5,674 bases of DNA from Armatimonadota bacterium (GTDB taxonomy: Bacteria > Armatimonadota > SYMT01). A program made the position numbers and the translations under genes. Below the pieces are notes generated by a model that worked only from the letters and a program-made list of their open reading frames with translations, was not told the origin of the DNA and made no database searches. The stretch's first letter is position 1. Every line of letters begins with the position of its first letter. This document shows positions 1-5,586 of the stretch, piece by piece. The stretch is taken from positions 1 through 5,674 of the forward strand of contig JAJFMS010000284.1 in NCBI GenBank assembly GCA_020696885.1, written 5' to 3'.

Positions 1-2
1 GG

Positions 3-101
3 GCCGCAACGTTCGTCTTACTGGTCTTATCTTTCGCCATTGCTGGTACTCCGCTGGTGCCTGAGTGGGTCCGCCCGCGCTCCGGGGGACACTGGAAGTA
101 A
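3..101 (+). CDS. C-terminal fragment of a probable membrane protein (5' end outside window)
   Basis: One frame is open from the left edge to a TAA at 99-101. It encodes about 32 residues: a hydrophobic run (TFVLLVLSFAIAGTPLV) and then a short basic tail (EWVRPRSGGHWK). This looks like a final membrane helix with a cytosolic tail. The other two frames either stop early or give no hydrophobic pattern. The fragment is too short to assign a family, so the function is unknown. A purine-rich AGGAGG follows 6 bases after the stop. The call rests only on hydrophobicity and a clean stop, and a chance open frame in high-GC DNA is possible. Confidence 0.35.
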   Translation, partial: AATFVLLVLSFAIAGTPLVPEWVRPRSGGHWK

Positions 102-288
102 TTATACAGGAGGATCGCGCGCCTGTGAAGTCACCCGTCAGGCATCGCCGCAGCGGCGCCCGGCCGGCCGGCGTCGCCTCCGACCGAAGGTCTAGCCGGG
201 CCGCAGCGCGAACCTGTTAGCGTGCTGGCGAACCTCCGGCGACCGCCCAGCCGGAGAGGTGGTGCCGCCGGGTCCACCGGGAAGCGTT

Positions 289-717
289 GTGACCGAAACC
301 GACTACGAGCAGTTGCTGGCCGCGTGCGGCGGCCGGTGCGAGCCGATATCGCGACGGGCTAGCGCCGACCTGCTGCGAGGCTGGCGACAGGTCTACGCCG
401 CCGGGCTGTTCGCCGCCACCGGCCGGTGGAGCCGGGGCGGCCTGGAATGGCACGTGTTCAGCTTCGAGCACGCGCGGGCGCTCTGCGGGGAGCCGGCCAT
501 CCAGGCATACGAAGCGGAGCGGCCCCCGTCGGTGATCGTCTACCCGCAGTCGCGCCGCCTCCCGGCAGTACGGTTAATCGGCGGCGCCCAGCCGAACTTC
601 CGGCCGGTCCACGCGGACGTGCTGGTCTGGCCTGAAGACCTCGCCTGGACCCTCGCGTTCACCCACGAGGAATCCCTGGGCCTGGGCCCCTACTTCTCCC
701 GCCGGGATTGGCTGTAG
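289..717 (+). CDS. DUF4275-like protein of unknown function, 142 aa
   Basis: This small, soluble protein has no signal peptide or membrane helix. Seen in the sequence: an N-terminal helical part (residues 1-40), a conserved-looking WHVFSFE block (54-60), GEPAIQAYE (67-75), and a C-terminal block with W-x-x-x-F-THE (120-127) and GPYFSRR (133-139). From memory, these match the DUF4275 family of Firmicutes and others, which has WHVFSYE, then W-T-(Y/F)-V-x-THE and GPYF near the end. The biochemical role of that family is not known to me. I chose the GTG at 289 because GGGA lies 6 bases upstream and the protein then begins TETDYEQLL. In-frame GTGs at 259 and 262 would add a proline/glycine-rich leader, and their purine-rich site sits too close to them. 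The gene is isolated from its neighbours and seems intact. Confidence 0.72.
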   Translation: MTETDYEQLLAACGGRCEPISRRASADLLRGWRQVYAAGLFAATGRWSRGGLEWHVFSFEHARALCGEPAIQAYEAERPPSVIVYPQSRRLPAVRLIGGAQPNFRPVHADVLVWPEDLAWTLAFTHEESLGLGPYFSRRDWL

Positions 718-720
718 GCG

Positions 721-738
721 TCAGGTGTTCAGGCGTTC
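721..738 (-). repeat. Left arm of imperfect inverted repeat (partner at 1105-1121)
   Basis: Read on the minus strand, this 18-base segment is GAACGCCTGAACACCTGA. The segment at 1105-1121 on the plus strand is the same with one C missing. The similarity continues loosely in both: this side also carries the complement of one CAACACC unit (740-746), as in the right-hand array. The two arms enclose 366 bases. It starts four bases after the stop codon of the upstream gene. Confidence 0.75.
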
Positions 739-751
739 GGGTGTTGGGGGC

Positions 752-780
752 TTGATCGGAAGGTTGGTCTGAGATATAGC
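752..780 (+). promoter_or_regulatory. Possible sigma70-type promoter
   Basis: TTGATC (752-757) and TATAGC (775-780) each match four of six consensus positions, with an ideal 17-base spacer. A transcript starting near 787 would have a leader of about 395 bases before the dehydrogenase start at 1183. It would run through the right-hand repeat array. Matches of this quality arise by chance, and nothing independent supports activity. Confidence 0.25.
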
Positions 781-1104
781 GCCGGCCATTCAACCTCATC
801 ACTCGGAAATCGCACCTATCCCACAGGACAAGCCCGCATACCTGCTGTGAAATTACCGTGCTGTGTGCTCACCCTGAGCGGCGTCGAACTCACTACGCGC
901 ACGAGGTGCCCAGCCGTGCCAGCACCGGGGCGCGGCTTGGCGGGAGGATTTGTGACCGTCGCGGACCCCGGCGGTCAGGCGACACGCCGGCTACAGGAGA
1001 CAGCATCGTTCGACCCGGGGTGCTCAAGCGCATCGACCCGCTTGCGCCCCCCGTTATGCAACAGTGCTTACGTTTTCATCACCGGGAGTGGGCCGTGGGC
1101 CCAT

Positions 1105-1121
1105 GAACGCTGAACACCTGA
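1105..1121 (+). repeat. Right arm of imperfect inverted repeat (partner at 721-738)
   Basis: GAACGC followed by TGAACACCTGA is the inverted copy of the left arm, with a one-base deletion. It merges directly into the tandem TGAACACC array, so the arm and the array probably share an origin. Confidence 0.75.
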
Positions 1122-1171
1122 ACACCTGAACACCTGAACACCTGAACACCCAACACCCAACACCCAACACC
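1111..1171 (+). repeat. Compound tandem repeat: five TGAACACC then three CAACACC
   Basis: Five exact copies of the 8-mer TGAACACC run from 1111 to 1150. Three exact copies of the related 7-mer CAACACC follow from 1151 to 1171. The array ends one base before the GAGGG ribosome binding site of the alcohol dehydrogenase, so it lies in the 5' untranslated region or promoter of that gene. The 7-mer equals the 8-mer with TG replaced by C. Such arrays can change copy number by slippage, which would alter spacing or leader structure here. An effect on expression is inference. Confidence 0.9.
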
Positions 1172-1182
1172 GAGGGCCCCCC

Positions 1183-2214
1183 ATGCTTGCCGCCGTATTA
1201 CGTGACTTCAATCAATTAGAGCTGGAAGAGCTTCCGGTGCCCGAGCCGGGCCCGGGCGAGGTGCTGGTGCGGATCCGCTCGTGCGGGTTCTGCGCCACCG
1301 ATTACAAGGCGATCAAGGGGATCCGCCGTAACGTTTCCTTCCCGCTCATTCCGGGCCACGAGCCGGCCGGCGTGGTGGCGGCGGTGGGACCGCTGGTCTC
1401 CAACGTCAAGGAAGGCGACGAGGTCATCATCCAGCCCAGCGGCTACTGCGGGCTTTGCCGGAGCTGTCGCCTGGGGATGACGCACTACTGCGAGCGCGCC
1501 TACACCACCGGCGGCGATGGCCCGGACGACGTGCGCCCCGGGAGCTTCGCCGAGTACACGGTTACCGGCGCCAACACGCTCTACCACAAGCCCGCCACCA
1601 TCAGCTTCGACGCCGCCTGCCAGACGGAGCCGGTGTCCGGCGCCTGGAAGGGCCTGATCCAGATGTCCCAGCTCCAGGTGGGCGATGACGTGGTGGTGAT
1701 CGGCACCGGCGGCATCGGCGCCTATTGCCTGATGGTCGCGAAAGCCGCGGGCGCCGGGACGCTGATCGCCGTGGACATGAGCGACTACGCCCTGGAGACG
1801 GCGCGCAAGCTGGGCGCCACCCACCTGCTGAACCCGCGAACCTGCGACGTAAAGGCGGCCATCGCGGAGATCCTGCCCCACGGGCCGGACCTGGTGCTGG
1901 AGGCCGCGGGCCCGATCGATGCCGTGAAGCTGATGGTAAGCCTGCTGCGGCGCGGCACGCGGTGGAACATCTTCGGGATCACCACGCACGAGCCGTTCGA
2001 GCTGGACGGCGGCCTGATGCACTTCCTGGAAGCGCGGATGGACGCCAGCTTCGGCACCACCCCGCTGGCCATGGAGAAGTCGATCCGGCTAATGGAGCGC
2101 GGGCTGGTGAACCCGGAGCAGGTGATCACGCACCGCTTCCCGCTCGCGAAGCTGCACGATGCCGTGGCCGCGATGGGGTCGGGCGAAAAGAACAAGGTGA
2201 TCGTTAACCCGTAG
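1183..2214 (+). CDS. Zinc-dependent medium-chain alcohol dehydrogenase, 343 aa
   Basis: A cytosolic NAD(P)-dependent oxidoreductase of the zinc-binding MDR superfamily, complete at the usual length of about 340-350 residues. It interconverts an alcohol and an aldehyde or ketone. The N-terminal GroES-like domain contains Cys37 in GFCATD and the His59-Glu60 pair in GHEPAGVVAAVG. With Glu149 (TEPVSGAWKG) these fit the catalytic zinc site. Cys89, Cys92, Cys95 and Cys103 form the structural zinc lobe. The Rossmann fold has GTGGIG at 174-179 and an acidic Asp198 at the end of the second strand, which favours NAD over NADP. The substrate cannot be told: the pattern is closest to threonine/sorbitol dehydrogenase-like members, but no diagnostic residue fixes it. 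ATG at 1183 has GAGGG six bases upstream. The potassium transporter follows 114 bases downstream on the same strand, so cotranscription is possible. Confidence 0.93.
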   Translation: MLAAVLRDFNQLELEELPVPEPGPGEVLVRIRSCGFCATDYKAIKGIRRNVSFPLIPGHEPAGVVAAVGPLVSNVKEGDEVIIQPSGYCGLCRSCRLGMTHYCERAYTTGGDGPDDVRPGSFAEYTVTGANTLYHKPATISFDAACQTEPVSGAWKGLIQMSQLQVGDDVVVIGTGGIGAYCLMVAKAAGAGTLIAVDMSDYALETARKLGATHLLNPRTCDVKAAIAEILPHGPDLVLEAAGPIDAVKLMVSLLRRGTRWNIFGITTHEPFELDGGLMHFLEARMDASFGTTPLAMEKSIRLMERGLVNPEQVITHRFPLAKLHDAVAAMGSGEKNKVIVNP

Positions 2215-2217
2215 ATC

Positions 2218-2304
2218 GGCTCAGGAGTGCATAATTGCCGTCGGCGGAGCCTGTCGGGAGGGGATTCGCTCGCGACTACGCAAGAGACTTCGCGAATGCA
2301 CCCC
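2218..2304 (+). promoter_or_regulatory. Structured leader between the dehydrogenase and the potassium transporter
   Basis: Two stems can form. First, GGCTC (2218-2222) pairs with GAGCC (2247-2251). Second, GGGGATTCGC (2260-2269) pairs with GCGAAT (2292-2297) and CCCC (2301-2304) around a three-base bulge. A competing stem uses TCGCGA at 2270-2275 with TCGCGA at 2290-2295, which overlaps the second stem, so the two are mutually exclusive. No T-tract follows, so it is not a classical terminator. I looked for the c-di-AMP (ydaO) riboswitch known to control kimA in Bacillus and could not recognise its conserved core. A regulatory role is inference. Confidence 0.3.
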
Positions 2305-2317
2305 GCAGCGCACCGAT

Positions 2318-2323
2318 GAGGAG
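2318..2323 (+). promoter_or_regulatory. Ribosome binding site fixing the GTG start of the transporter
   Basis: GAGGAG lies five bases before GTG at 2329. It is the strongest Shine-Dalgarno-like site in the upstream gap and supports GTG over any downstream start. The resulting N-terminus (MPTIWRRLIFG) aligns with the KimA N-terminus (basic RFLIG-like segment). Confidence 0.75.
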
Positions 2324-2328
2324 AGCTC

Positions 2329-4440
2329 GTGCCCACCATCTGGCGACGGTTGATCTTCGGCAGCCCGTTTGAGACGAAGCATGCGGCGCATACGCGCCTG
2401 CCGAACTCGCTGGCCCTGCCGGTCTTCGCCTCGGACGCGCTGTCGTCGGTCAGCTACGCCACGGAAGAGACGCTGCTGGTCCTCATCACGGTGGGGGCCG
2501 GCGCGGGCGTGCTGGGGATCTCCTGGCCGATCGGGATGGCGATCGCCTTCGTGCTGGCGGTGGTGGTGGCTTCGTACCGGCAGACGGTGCACGCCTATCC
2601 ACAAGGAGGCGGCGACTACCGGGTAGCCCGGGAAAACCTGGGCTTGATCCCCGGGTTGACCGTAGCGTCGTCGCTGCTGCTGGACTATGTCCTGACGGTG
2701 GCGGTGAGCATCTCCGCAGGCGTGGCGGCCATCACCTCGGCCGTCCCCGCGCTCCATGAACACCAGGTAGGGCTTGCCGTTGCCTTCGTGATCTTCATCG
2801 GCCTGGCCAACCTCCGGGGCGCCAAGGAATCCGGCGTGCTGTTCGCCGTTCCCACGTACCTGTTCATCGTGTCCCTGTTCGTGATGATCGGCGTCGGCAT
2901 CGTCCGGCTGGCAATGGGGGAGCACCTCCAGCCCCCGCTCCCCCCGCCCGGCACCTGGCAGGAGACCGGCGAATCGCTCTCGCTCTTCGTCATCCTCCGG
3001 GCGTTCTCGTCCGGCTGCACCGCCCTTACCGGCGTCGAGGCGATTACGGACGGCGTGCCGGCCTTCCAACCTCCGGAAGCGAAGAATGCGGCGCGGGTGC
3101 TGGCGATCCTCGGCGTCATCCTGGTGTTCCTCTTCCTGGGCATCACCTACCTGGCGCACCAGCTCGGCGTGGTGCCGTTCCCCGCAGAGATGCACGGGCC
3201 GGAAATCCACCGGCATACGGTGGTGTCGCAGATCGCGGCGGCCGTGTTCGGAAGCTCGCCGATCTACTACCTGATCCAGGCCGCCACCGCGATGATCCTG
3301 ATCCTGGCCGCCAACACGGCGTTCGTGGACTTCCCGCGGCTCGGCTCCTACCTCGCTCACGATCGCTTCCTGCCCCGGCAGATGGCCAACGTCGGTGACC
3401 GCCTGGTCTACTCCAACGGCATCATCGGGCTCACAGTCCTCGCCATTCTCACGGTGGTGGCCTTCGGCGCCAGCACCCACCACCTGATCCCGCTGTACGC
3501 GCTGGGGGTGTTCCTGTCGTTTACGCTGGGACAGACCGGCATGGTGATCCGGTGGTTCAAGCTGCGGCCCGCCGGGTGGCAGAAGGGCGCGTTGATCAGC
3601 GGCACCGGAGCGGTGGCCACGTTCATCGTGCTCATCATCATCGCCGTCACCAAGTTCATGGCGGGAGAAGCGGTGGAGTTCTCCCCGATCACCACGCCCG
3701 TGGGCATCTGGGCCATCGTGACCGGCATCACCTTCGTACTCCTCTCCATGTACCACCGCTGGATGGGGAACTGGTTCCTCGGCCTATCGGCCCTCGGCTT
3801 CCTGGTGGCGTGGCTCGGTTTCGGGCTCCATCCCCTCGCCATGACCCCGGTCCGCCTGGGCGCCTGGGTGGTGATGGCGGCGATCCCCGCCCTGGTCTGG
3901 ATGTGCATCCGCATCCGCGCGCACTACGACGAGGTAGCCGCCCACCTCACCATGGAGCGGCCGGCCCGCCGCCGGCAGTTCCGGCACACGGTGCTGCTCC
4001 TCGCCAGCGGCGTGCACCAGGGGATCCTTCCCGCCGCCGAGTACGCGCGCTCCCTCGCGGAAGACGTCCGCGCGGTCTACGTCGAAATCGATCCGGAGCG
4101 CACCGAAACGTTCATGCTGCGTTGGAGGCAGTTCGTGCCGGATATCCCGCTGGTGGTGCTCCCCTCCCCGTTCCGCTCGCTCACCGAGCCGATCATGGCG
4201 TACCTGGACGAGGTGGAGCAGGAGCGGAACGACGACGTCATCACCGTGATCCTGCCGGAGTTCGTGCCGGAGAAGTGGTGGACCGTCTTCCTGCACGGTC
4301 AGAACAGCCTGCTGCTGAAGTGGGCGCTGCTCTTCAAGAAAGGCGTGGTGGTCACCAACATTCGCTACCACCTGCGCCACAGCACCGTGGACCTCACGGA
4401 TCACCCGCTGAGCAGCAGCCTGGAGGACGGCGGGCGGTAG
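2329..4440 (+). CDS. kimA: KimA-type potassium transporter (APC superfamily, C-terminal USP-like domain), 703 aa
   Basis: An inner-membrane transporter that most likely imports K+ with protons, as Bacillus subtilis KimA (YdaO) does. It matches remembered KimA text along its length: ASDALSSVSYATE (34-46), AYPQGGGDY (89-97), the LLLDYVLTVAVSISAG stretch (116-131), SSGCTALTGVEAI (227-239), AANTAF (327-332) and HLIPLYALGVF (385-395). Residues implicated in K+ binding in KimA appear conserved: Asp36, Tyr43, Asp119-Tyr120, Ser127, Thr234 and Glu237. A cytosolic USP-like domain follows (about 552-680), ending with the family's PEFVPEKWW...LHGQNSLLL...YHLR pattern. Length is unusual: about 100 residues longer than the 607-residue Bacillus protein. 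The main cause is an insertion near residues 445-509 with two extra hydrophobic segments. In Bacillus this family is controlled by cyclic di-AMP; nothing here proves that control. The start is GTG, with GAGGAG five bases upstream. Confidence 0.9.
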   Translation: MPTIWRRLIFGSPFETKHAAHTRLPNSLALPVFASDALSSVSYATEETLLVLITVGAGAGVLGISWPIGMAIAFVLAVVVASYRQTVHAYPQGGGDYRVARENLGLIPGLTVASSLLLDYVLTVAVSISAGVAAITSAVPALHEHQVGLAVAFVIFIGLANLRGAKESGVLFAVPTYLFIVSLFVMIGVGIVRLAMGEHLQPPLPPPGTWQETGESLSLFVILRAFSSGCTALTGVEAITDGVPAFQPPEAKNAARVLAILGVILVFLFLGITYLAHQLGVVPFPAEMHGPEIHRHTVVSQIAAAVFGSSPIYYLIQAATAMILILAANTAFVDFPRLGSYLAHDRFLPRQMANVGDRLVYSNGIIGLTVLAILTVVAFGASTHHLIPLYALGVFLSFTLGQTGMVIRWFKLRPAGWQKGALISGTGAVATFIVLIIIAVTKFMAGEAVEFSPITTPVGIWAIVTGITFVLLSMYHRWMGNWFLGLSALGFLVAWLGFGLHPLAMTPVRLGAWVVMAAIPALVWMCIRIRAHYDEVAAHLTMERPARRRQFRHTVLLLASGVHQGILPAAEYARSLAEDVRAVYVEIDPERTETFMLRWRQFVPDIPLVVLPSPFRSLTEPIMAYLDEVEQERNDDVITVILPEFVPEKWWTVFLHGQNSLLLKWALLFKKGVVVTNIRYHLRHSTVDLTDHPLSSSLEDGGR

Positions 4441-4469
4441 CCGCTATTGCCCGCGAAACACGCGAAGAG

Positions 4470-4498
4470 GGCCGGGGCGAGAGCGGCTGCACCCGGCC
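4470..4498 (+). terminator. GC-rich hairpin downstream of the transporter gene
   Basis: GGCCGGG (4470-4476) and CCCGGCC (4492-4498) form a perfect 7-bp GC stem with a 15-base loop, 29 bases after the kimA stop codon. No T-run follows, so it may act in Rho-assisted termination or 3' end stabilisation rather than as an intrinsic terminator. Confidence 0.35.
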
Positions 4499-4560
4499 TA
4501 CCACCGAGGCTGCCGCGCAAAGTGTACGGAGTGCGAGCGGGCATTCTTACCGGCGGCCAC

Positions 4561-4589
4561 CCGGCACTCCCCTCCCAGCGGAGTGCCGG
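4561..4589. terminator. Perfect 10-bp hairpin between convergent genes, candidate bidirectional terminator
   Basis: CCGGCACTCC (4561-4570) and GGAGTGCCGG (4580-4589) pair perfectly around a 9-base loop. The hairpin sits between kimA (ends 4440, plus) and the GGCT-like gene (ends 4671, minus), where both transcripts should end. Neither side has a T-tract, so termination efficiency is uncertain, but position and stem strength fit a shared terminator. The rest of the 230-base gap shows no gene. Confidence 0.5.
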
Positions 4590-4670
4590 ACGAAGCGCAT
4601 TGGTGCCGCTGGCCGTAGGTAATCCTGACCGGAGGGTAGTGTCGATCGCGGCCTCCTATTCCCACACTCT

Positions 4671-5033
4671 CTACACCCACTCCCCGGATCCGAGACGTTC
4701 ACGTCCCGCTACCGGCTGCTGGTAGACGTATGCCAGTGCCAGGTTCGTGCGGGGCTCACCGTCACACTCCACGATCGGGACCTGGACGCGGTGGTAGAGG
4801 TAAGGAACGCTCTCGACCTCGTCGAGCACCGCGAGCAGCGGCTCGGACACCTCGAAGAGCTCGCCGGTAACGCCTGTGGCTTCCGCCTCGGCCACCATTG
4901 CGGGGTACCAATCGAGGCGGTAGAGGGCGAAACCCGGCCCGGTGCGCGCCGCGGCGACGAAGCGGGAGAGACCGAGGTGATGGTGGAGCGGGAAGCCCCG
5001 CTTCAGCGTTCCATACACGAAGAGGAGCGGCAT
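4671..5033 (-). CDS. Gamma-glutamylcyclotransferase-like (GGCT/AIG2) protein, 120 aa
   Basis: A small cytosolic protein of the GGCT-like/AIG2 fold. Characterised members cleave gamma-glutamyl amines or peptides and release 5-oxoproline. Visible marks are the N-terminal MPLLFVYGTLKRG (the YGTLxxG substrate loop, residues 7-13), DWYPAMV (41-47), TGELFEV (56-62) and LDEVES (70-75), which contains the expected catalytic glutamate, Glu74. PYLYHRVQVPI (77-87) and AYVYQQP (101-107) follow. The length matches bacterial single-domain members. LDEVES replaces the more usual LDxxEG, a mild deviation. The frame stays open far upstream, but that extension overlaps the MerC-domain gene, so ATG at 5033 is preferred. 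It lies 17 bases after the upstream stop with only a weak ribosome binding site, suggesting an operon and perhaps translational coupling. The substrate is not determinable. Confidence 0.88.
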   Translation of the reverse strand: MPLLFVYGTLKRGFPLHHHLGLSRFVAAARTGPGFALYRLDWYPAMVAEAEATGVTGELFEVSEPLLAVLDEVESVPYLYHRVQVPIVECDGEPRTNLALAYVYQQPVAGRERLGSGEWV

Positions 5034-5050
5034 CGCTCGCGGGTCGGCCG

Positions 5051-5425
5051 CTAGGAGGAGCAGCAGGGAGCGGTGCAGTTGCGGCCCAGGAGCTGCGCGC
5101 TCAGCAGCAGGATCGCTCCGAGCACTGCGGCCGGCGCCTCCCAGGCCTCCGGAAGCGCGAAGTGCCCGGCTGCCAGCAGCGCCAGCCCCAGGAGCAGCAG
5201 GACCAGCGGCAGCGGCTGCCGCCGGCGCCGGAAGGCGTTGCCGGTAGTGACCCCGCCGATGAGCACCGCCGGAGCAATGAGCGCGGCCTCGGTCCATAGT
5301 CCACCCGGCAGATGGACGCCGGCGAGACCAGAGACACTGGCCAGCACCGGTAGCGCCGCACAGTGCACCGCGCACGCGACGGACAGTCCAATGCCCATAT
5401 TGCTTCCGACTCTGCCCAGGCTCAT
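5051..5425 (-). CDS. MerC-domain small membrane protein, 124 aa
   Basis: A small inner-membrane protein with four hydrophobic segments, at about residues 12-34, 46-63, 71-89 and 97-114. The first carries CAVHC (Cys18, His21, Cys22) followed by AALPVL, a metal-ligand pattern seen in MerC-domain proteins (PF03203 type). A basic RRRR loop (66-69) follows the second helix. The tail NCTAPCC (116-122) adds three more cysteines. MerC of mercury-resistance operons moves Hg(II), but no merR, merT, merP or merA is present. A role in handling another soft or borderline metal such as zinc is more plausible and is inference. ATG at 5425 is preceded by a G-rich stretch (GGTGGGGGTGG). It is first in a two-gene unit with the GGCT-like gene and has its own promoter and palindrome upstream. 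Confidence 0.82.
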   Translation of the reverse strand: MSLGRVGSNMGIGLSVACAVHCAALPVLASVSGLAGVHLPGGLWTEAALIAPAVLIGGVTTGNAFRRRRQPLPLVLLLLGLALLAAGHFALPEAWEAPAAVLGAILLLSAQLLGRNCTAPCCSS

Positions 5426-5452
5426 CCCACCCCCACCAGCACCCGTGAAGAC

Positions 5453-5475
5453 CTAATGCAACAGGGTTGCATTAG
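5453..5475. promoter_or_regulatory. Perfect 10-3-10 palindrome, candidate repressor operator (Fur/Zur-like)
   Basis: CTAATGCAAC (5453-5462), spacer AGG, and GTTGCATTAG (5466-5475) are exact reverse complements. The 23-base element is AT-richer than its surroundings and begins two bases downstream of the predicted -10 hexamer of the MerC-domain gene. It therefore covers the expected transcription start near 5471, a position where a bound dimer would block initiation. Size and symmetry fit Fur-family operators, which are typically 19-23 bases. Zur is favoured by the metal-binding nature of the downstream gene. The regulator identity is inference. Confidence 0.7.
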
Positions 5476-5477
5476 CT

Positions 5478-5505
5478 TTTATCATCCTTGCACCAGTTCC
5501 GTCAA
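5478..5505 (-). promoter_or_regulatory. Sigma70-type promoter of the merC-ggct operon
   Basis: On the minus strand, TTGACG (5505-5500) matches five of six -35 positions and GATAAA (5483-5478) matches four of six -10 positions, with a 16-base spacer. The predicted start near 5471 gives a leader of about 46 bases before ATG at 5425. The adjoining palindrome at 5453-5475 supports this being a real regulated promoter. Confidence 0.6.
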
Positions 5506-5568
5506 GGTCCTGGAGGGCGTAACCGGGAAATGTAGGTGGGCTCAAGGATGAAGGCGCGGTAGGGGCAT

Positions 5569-5586
5569 CCGCCGTGTCCGCCGTGT
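5569..5586 (+). repeat. Two tandem copies of CCGCCGTGT
   Basis: Two exact 9-mers lie side by side in the roughly 170 bases between the merC promoter and the right window edge. I see no supported gene in that stretch. The plus strand has only very short frames, and a minus-strand frame that is open from the edge to 5453 has no recognisable motif. Confidence 0.6.

Larger units (their letters stand above)
718..1182. other. 465-base intergenic region without a convincing gene
   Basis: This stretch lies between the DUF4275-like gene and the alcohol dehydrogenase. It holds an inverted repeat pair near its edges, a possible promoter at 752-780, a 6-bp hairpin with a 3-base loop at 1089-1103, and a tandem array ending just before the dehydrogenase ribosome binding site. 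Two overlapping open frames of 82 and 88 codons (about 847-1113) have an arginine/proline/serine-rich composition and no recognisable motif. Neither has a supported start, so I do not call them genes. I recognise no tRNA, riboswitch or integron attC site here. Confidence 0.6.

Noticed and set aside
847..1113. Open frames of 82-88 codons in the intergenic region
   Set aside because: They have no recognisable motif and no good ribosome binding site, the composition is atypical for a real protein, and the ends run into the repeat array.
1216..2022. Minus-strand open frame (268 codons) inside the dehydrogenase
   Set aside because: It is antisense to a complete zinc dehydrogenase with all metal ligands, and has a low-complexity shadow composition.
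2215..2328. c-di-AMP (ydaO) riboswitch upstream of the kimA homologue
   Set aside because: It was expected from Bacillus, but the gap is short (114 bases) and the conserved core segments could not be recognised by eye. A covariance-model search would decide.
2221..3756. Long minus-strand open frame (511 codons) opposite the transporter
   Set aside because: It is antisense to a well-supported KimA homologue. Its translation is rich in H, R, D, E, G and Q without domains, as expected from GC-skewed third positions.
3552..4622. Plus-strand open frame (356 codons) overlapping the end of the transporter
   Set aside because: It is a frame-shifted shadow of kimA, extremely R/P/G/H-rich, and matches no family pattern.
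5034..5375. N-terminal extension of the GGCT-like protein to 234 residues
   Set aside because: The extension is an A/G/R-rich out-of-frame reading of the MerC-domain gene. The YGTLxxG motif belongs at the very N-terminus of this family, which supports ATG at 5033.
5051..5425. Mercury-resistance (mer) operon
   Set aside because: Only a MerC-domain protein is present. There is no merR, merT, merP or merA, and the adjacent gene is GGCT-like.
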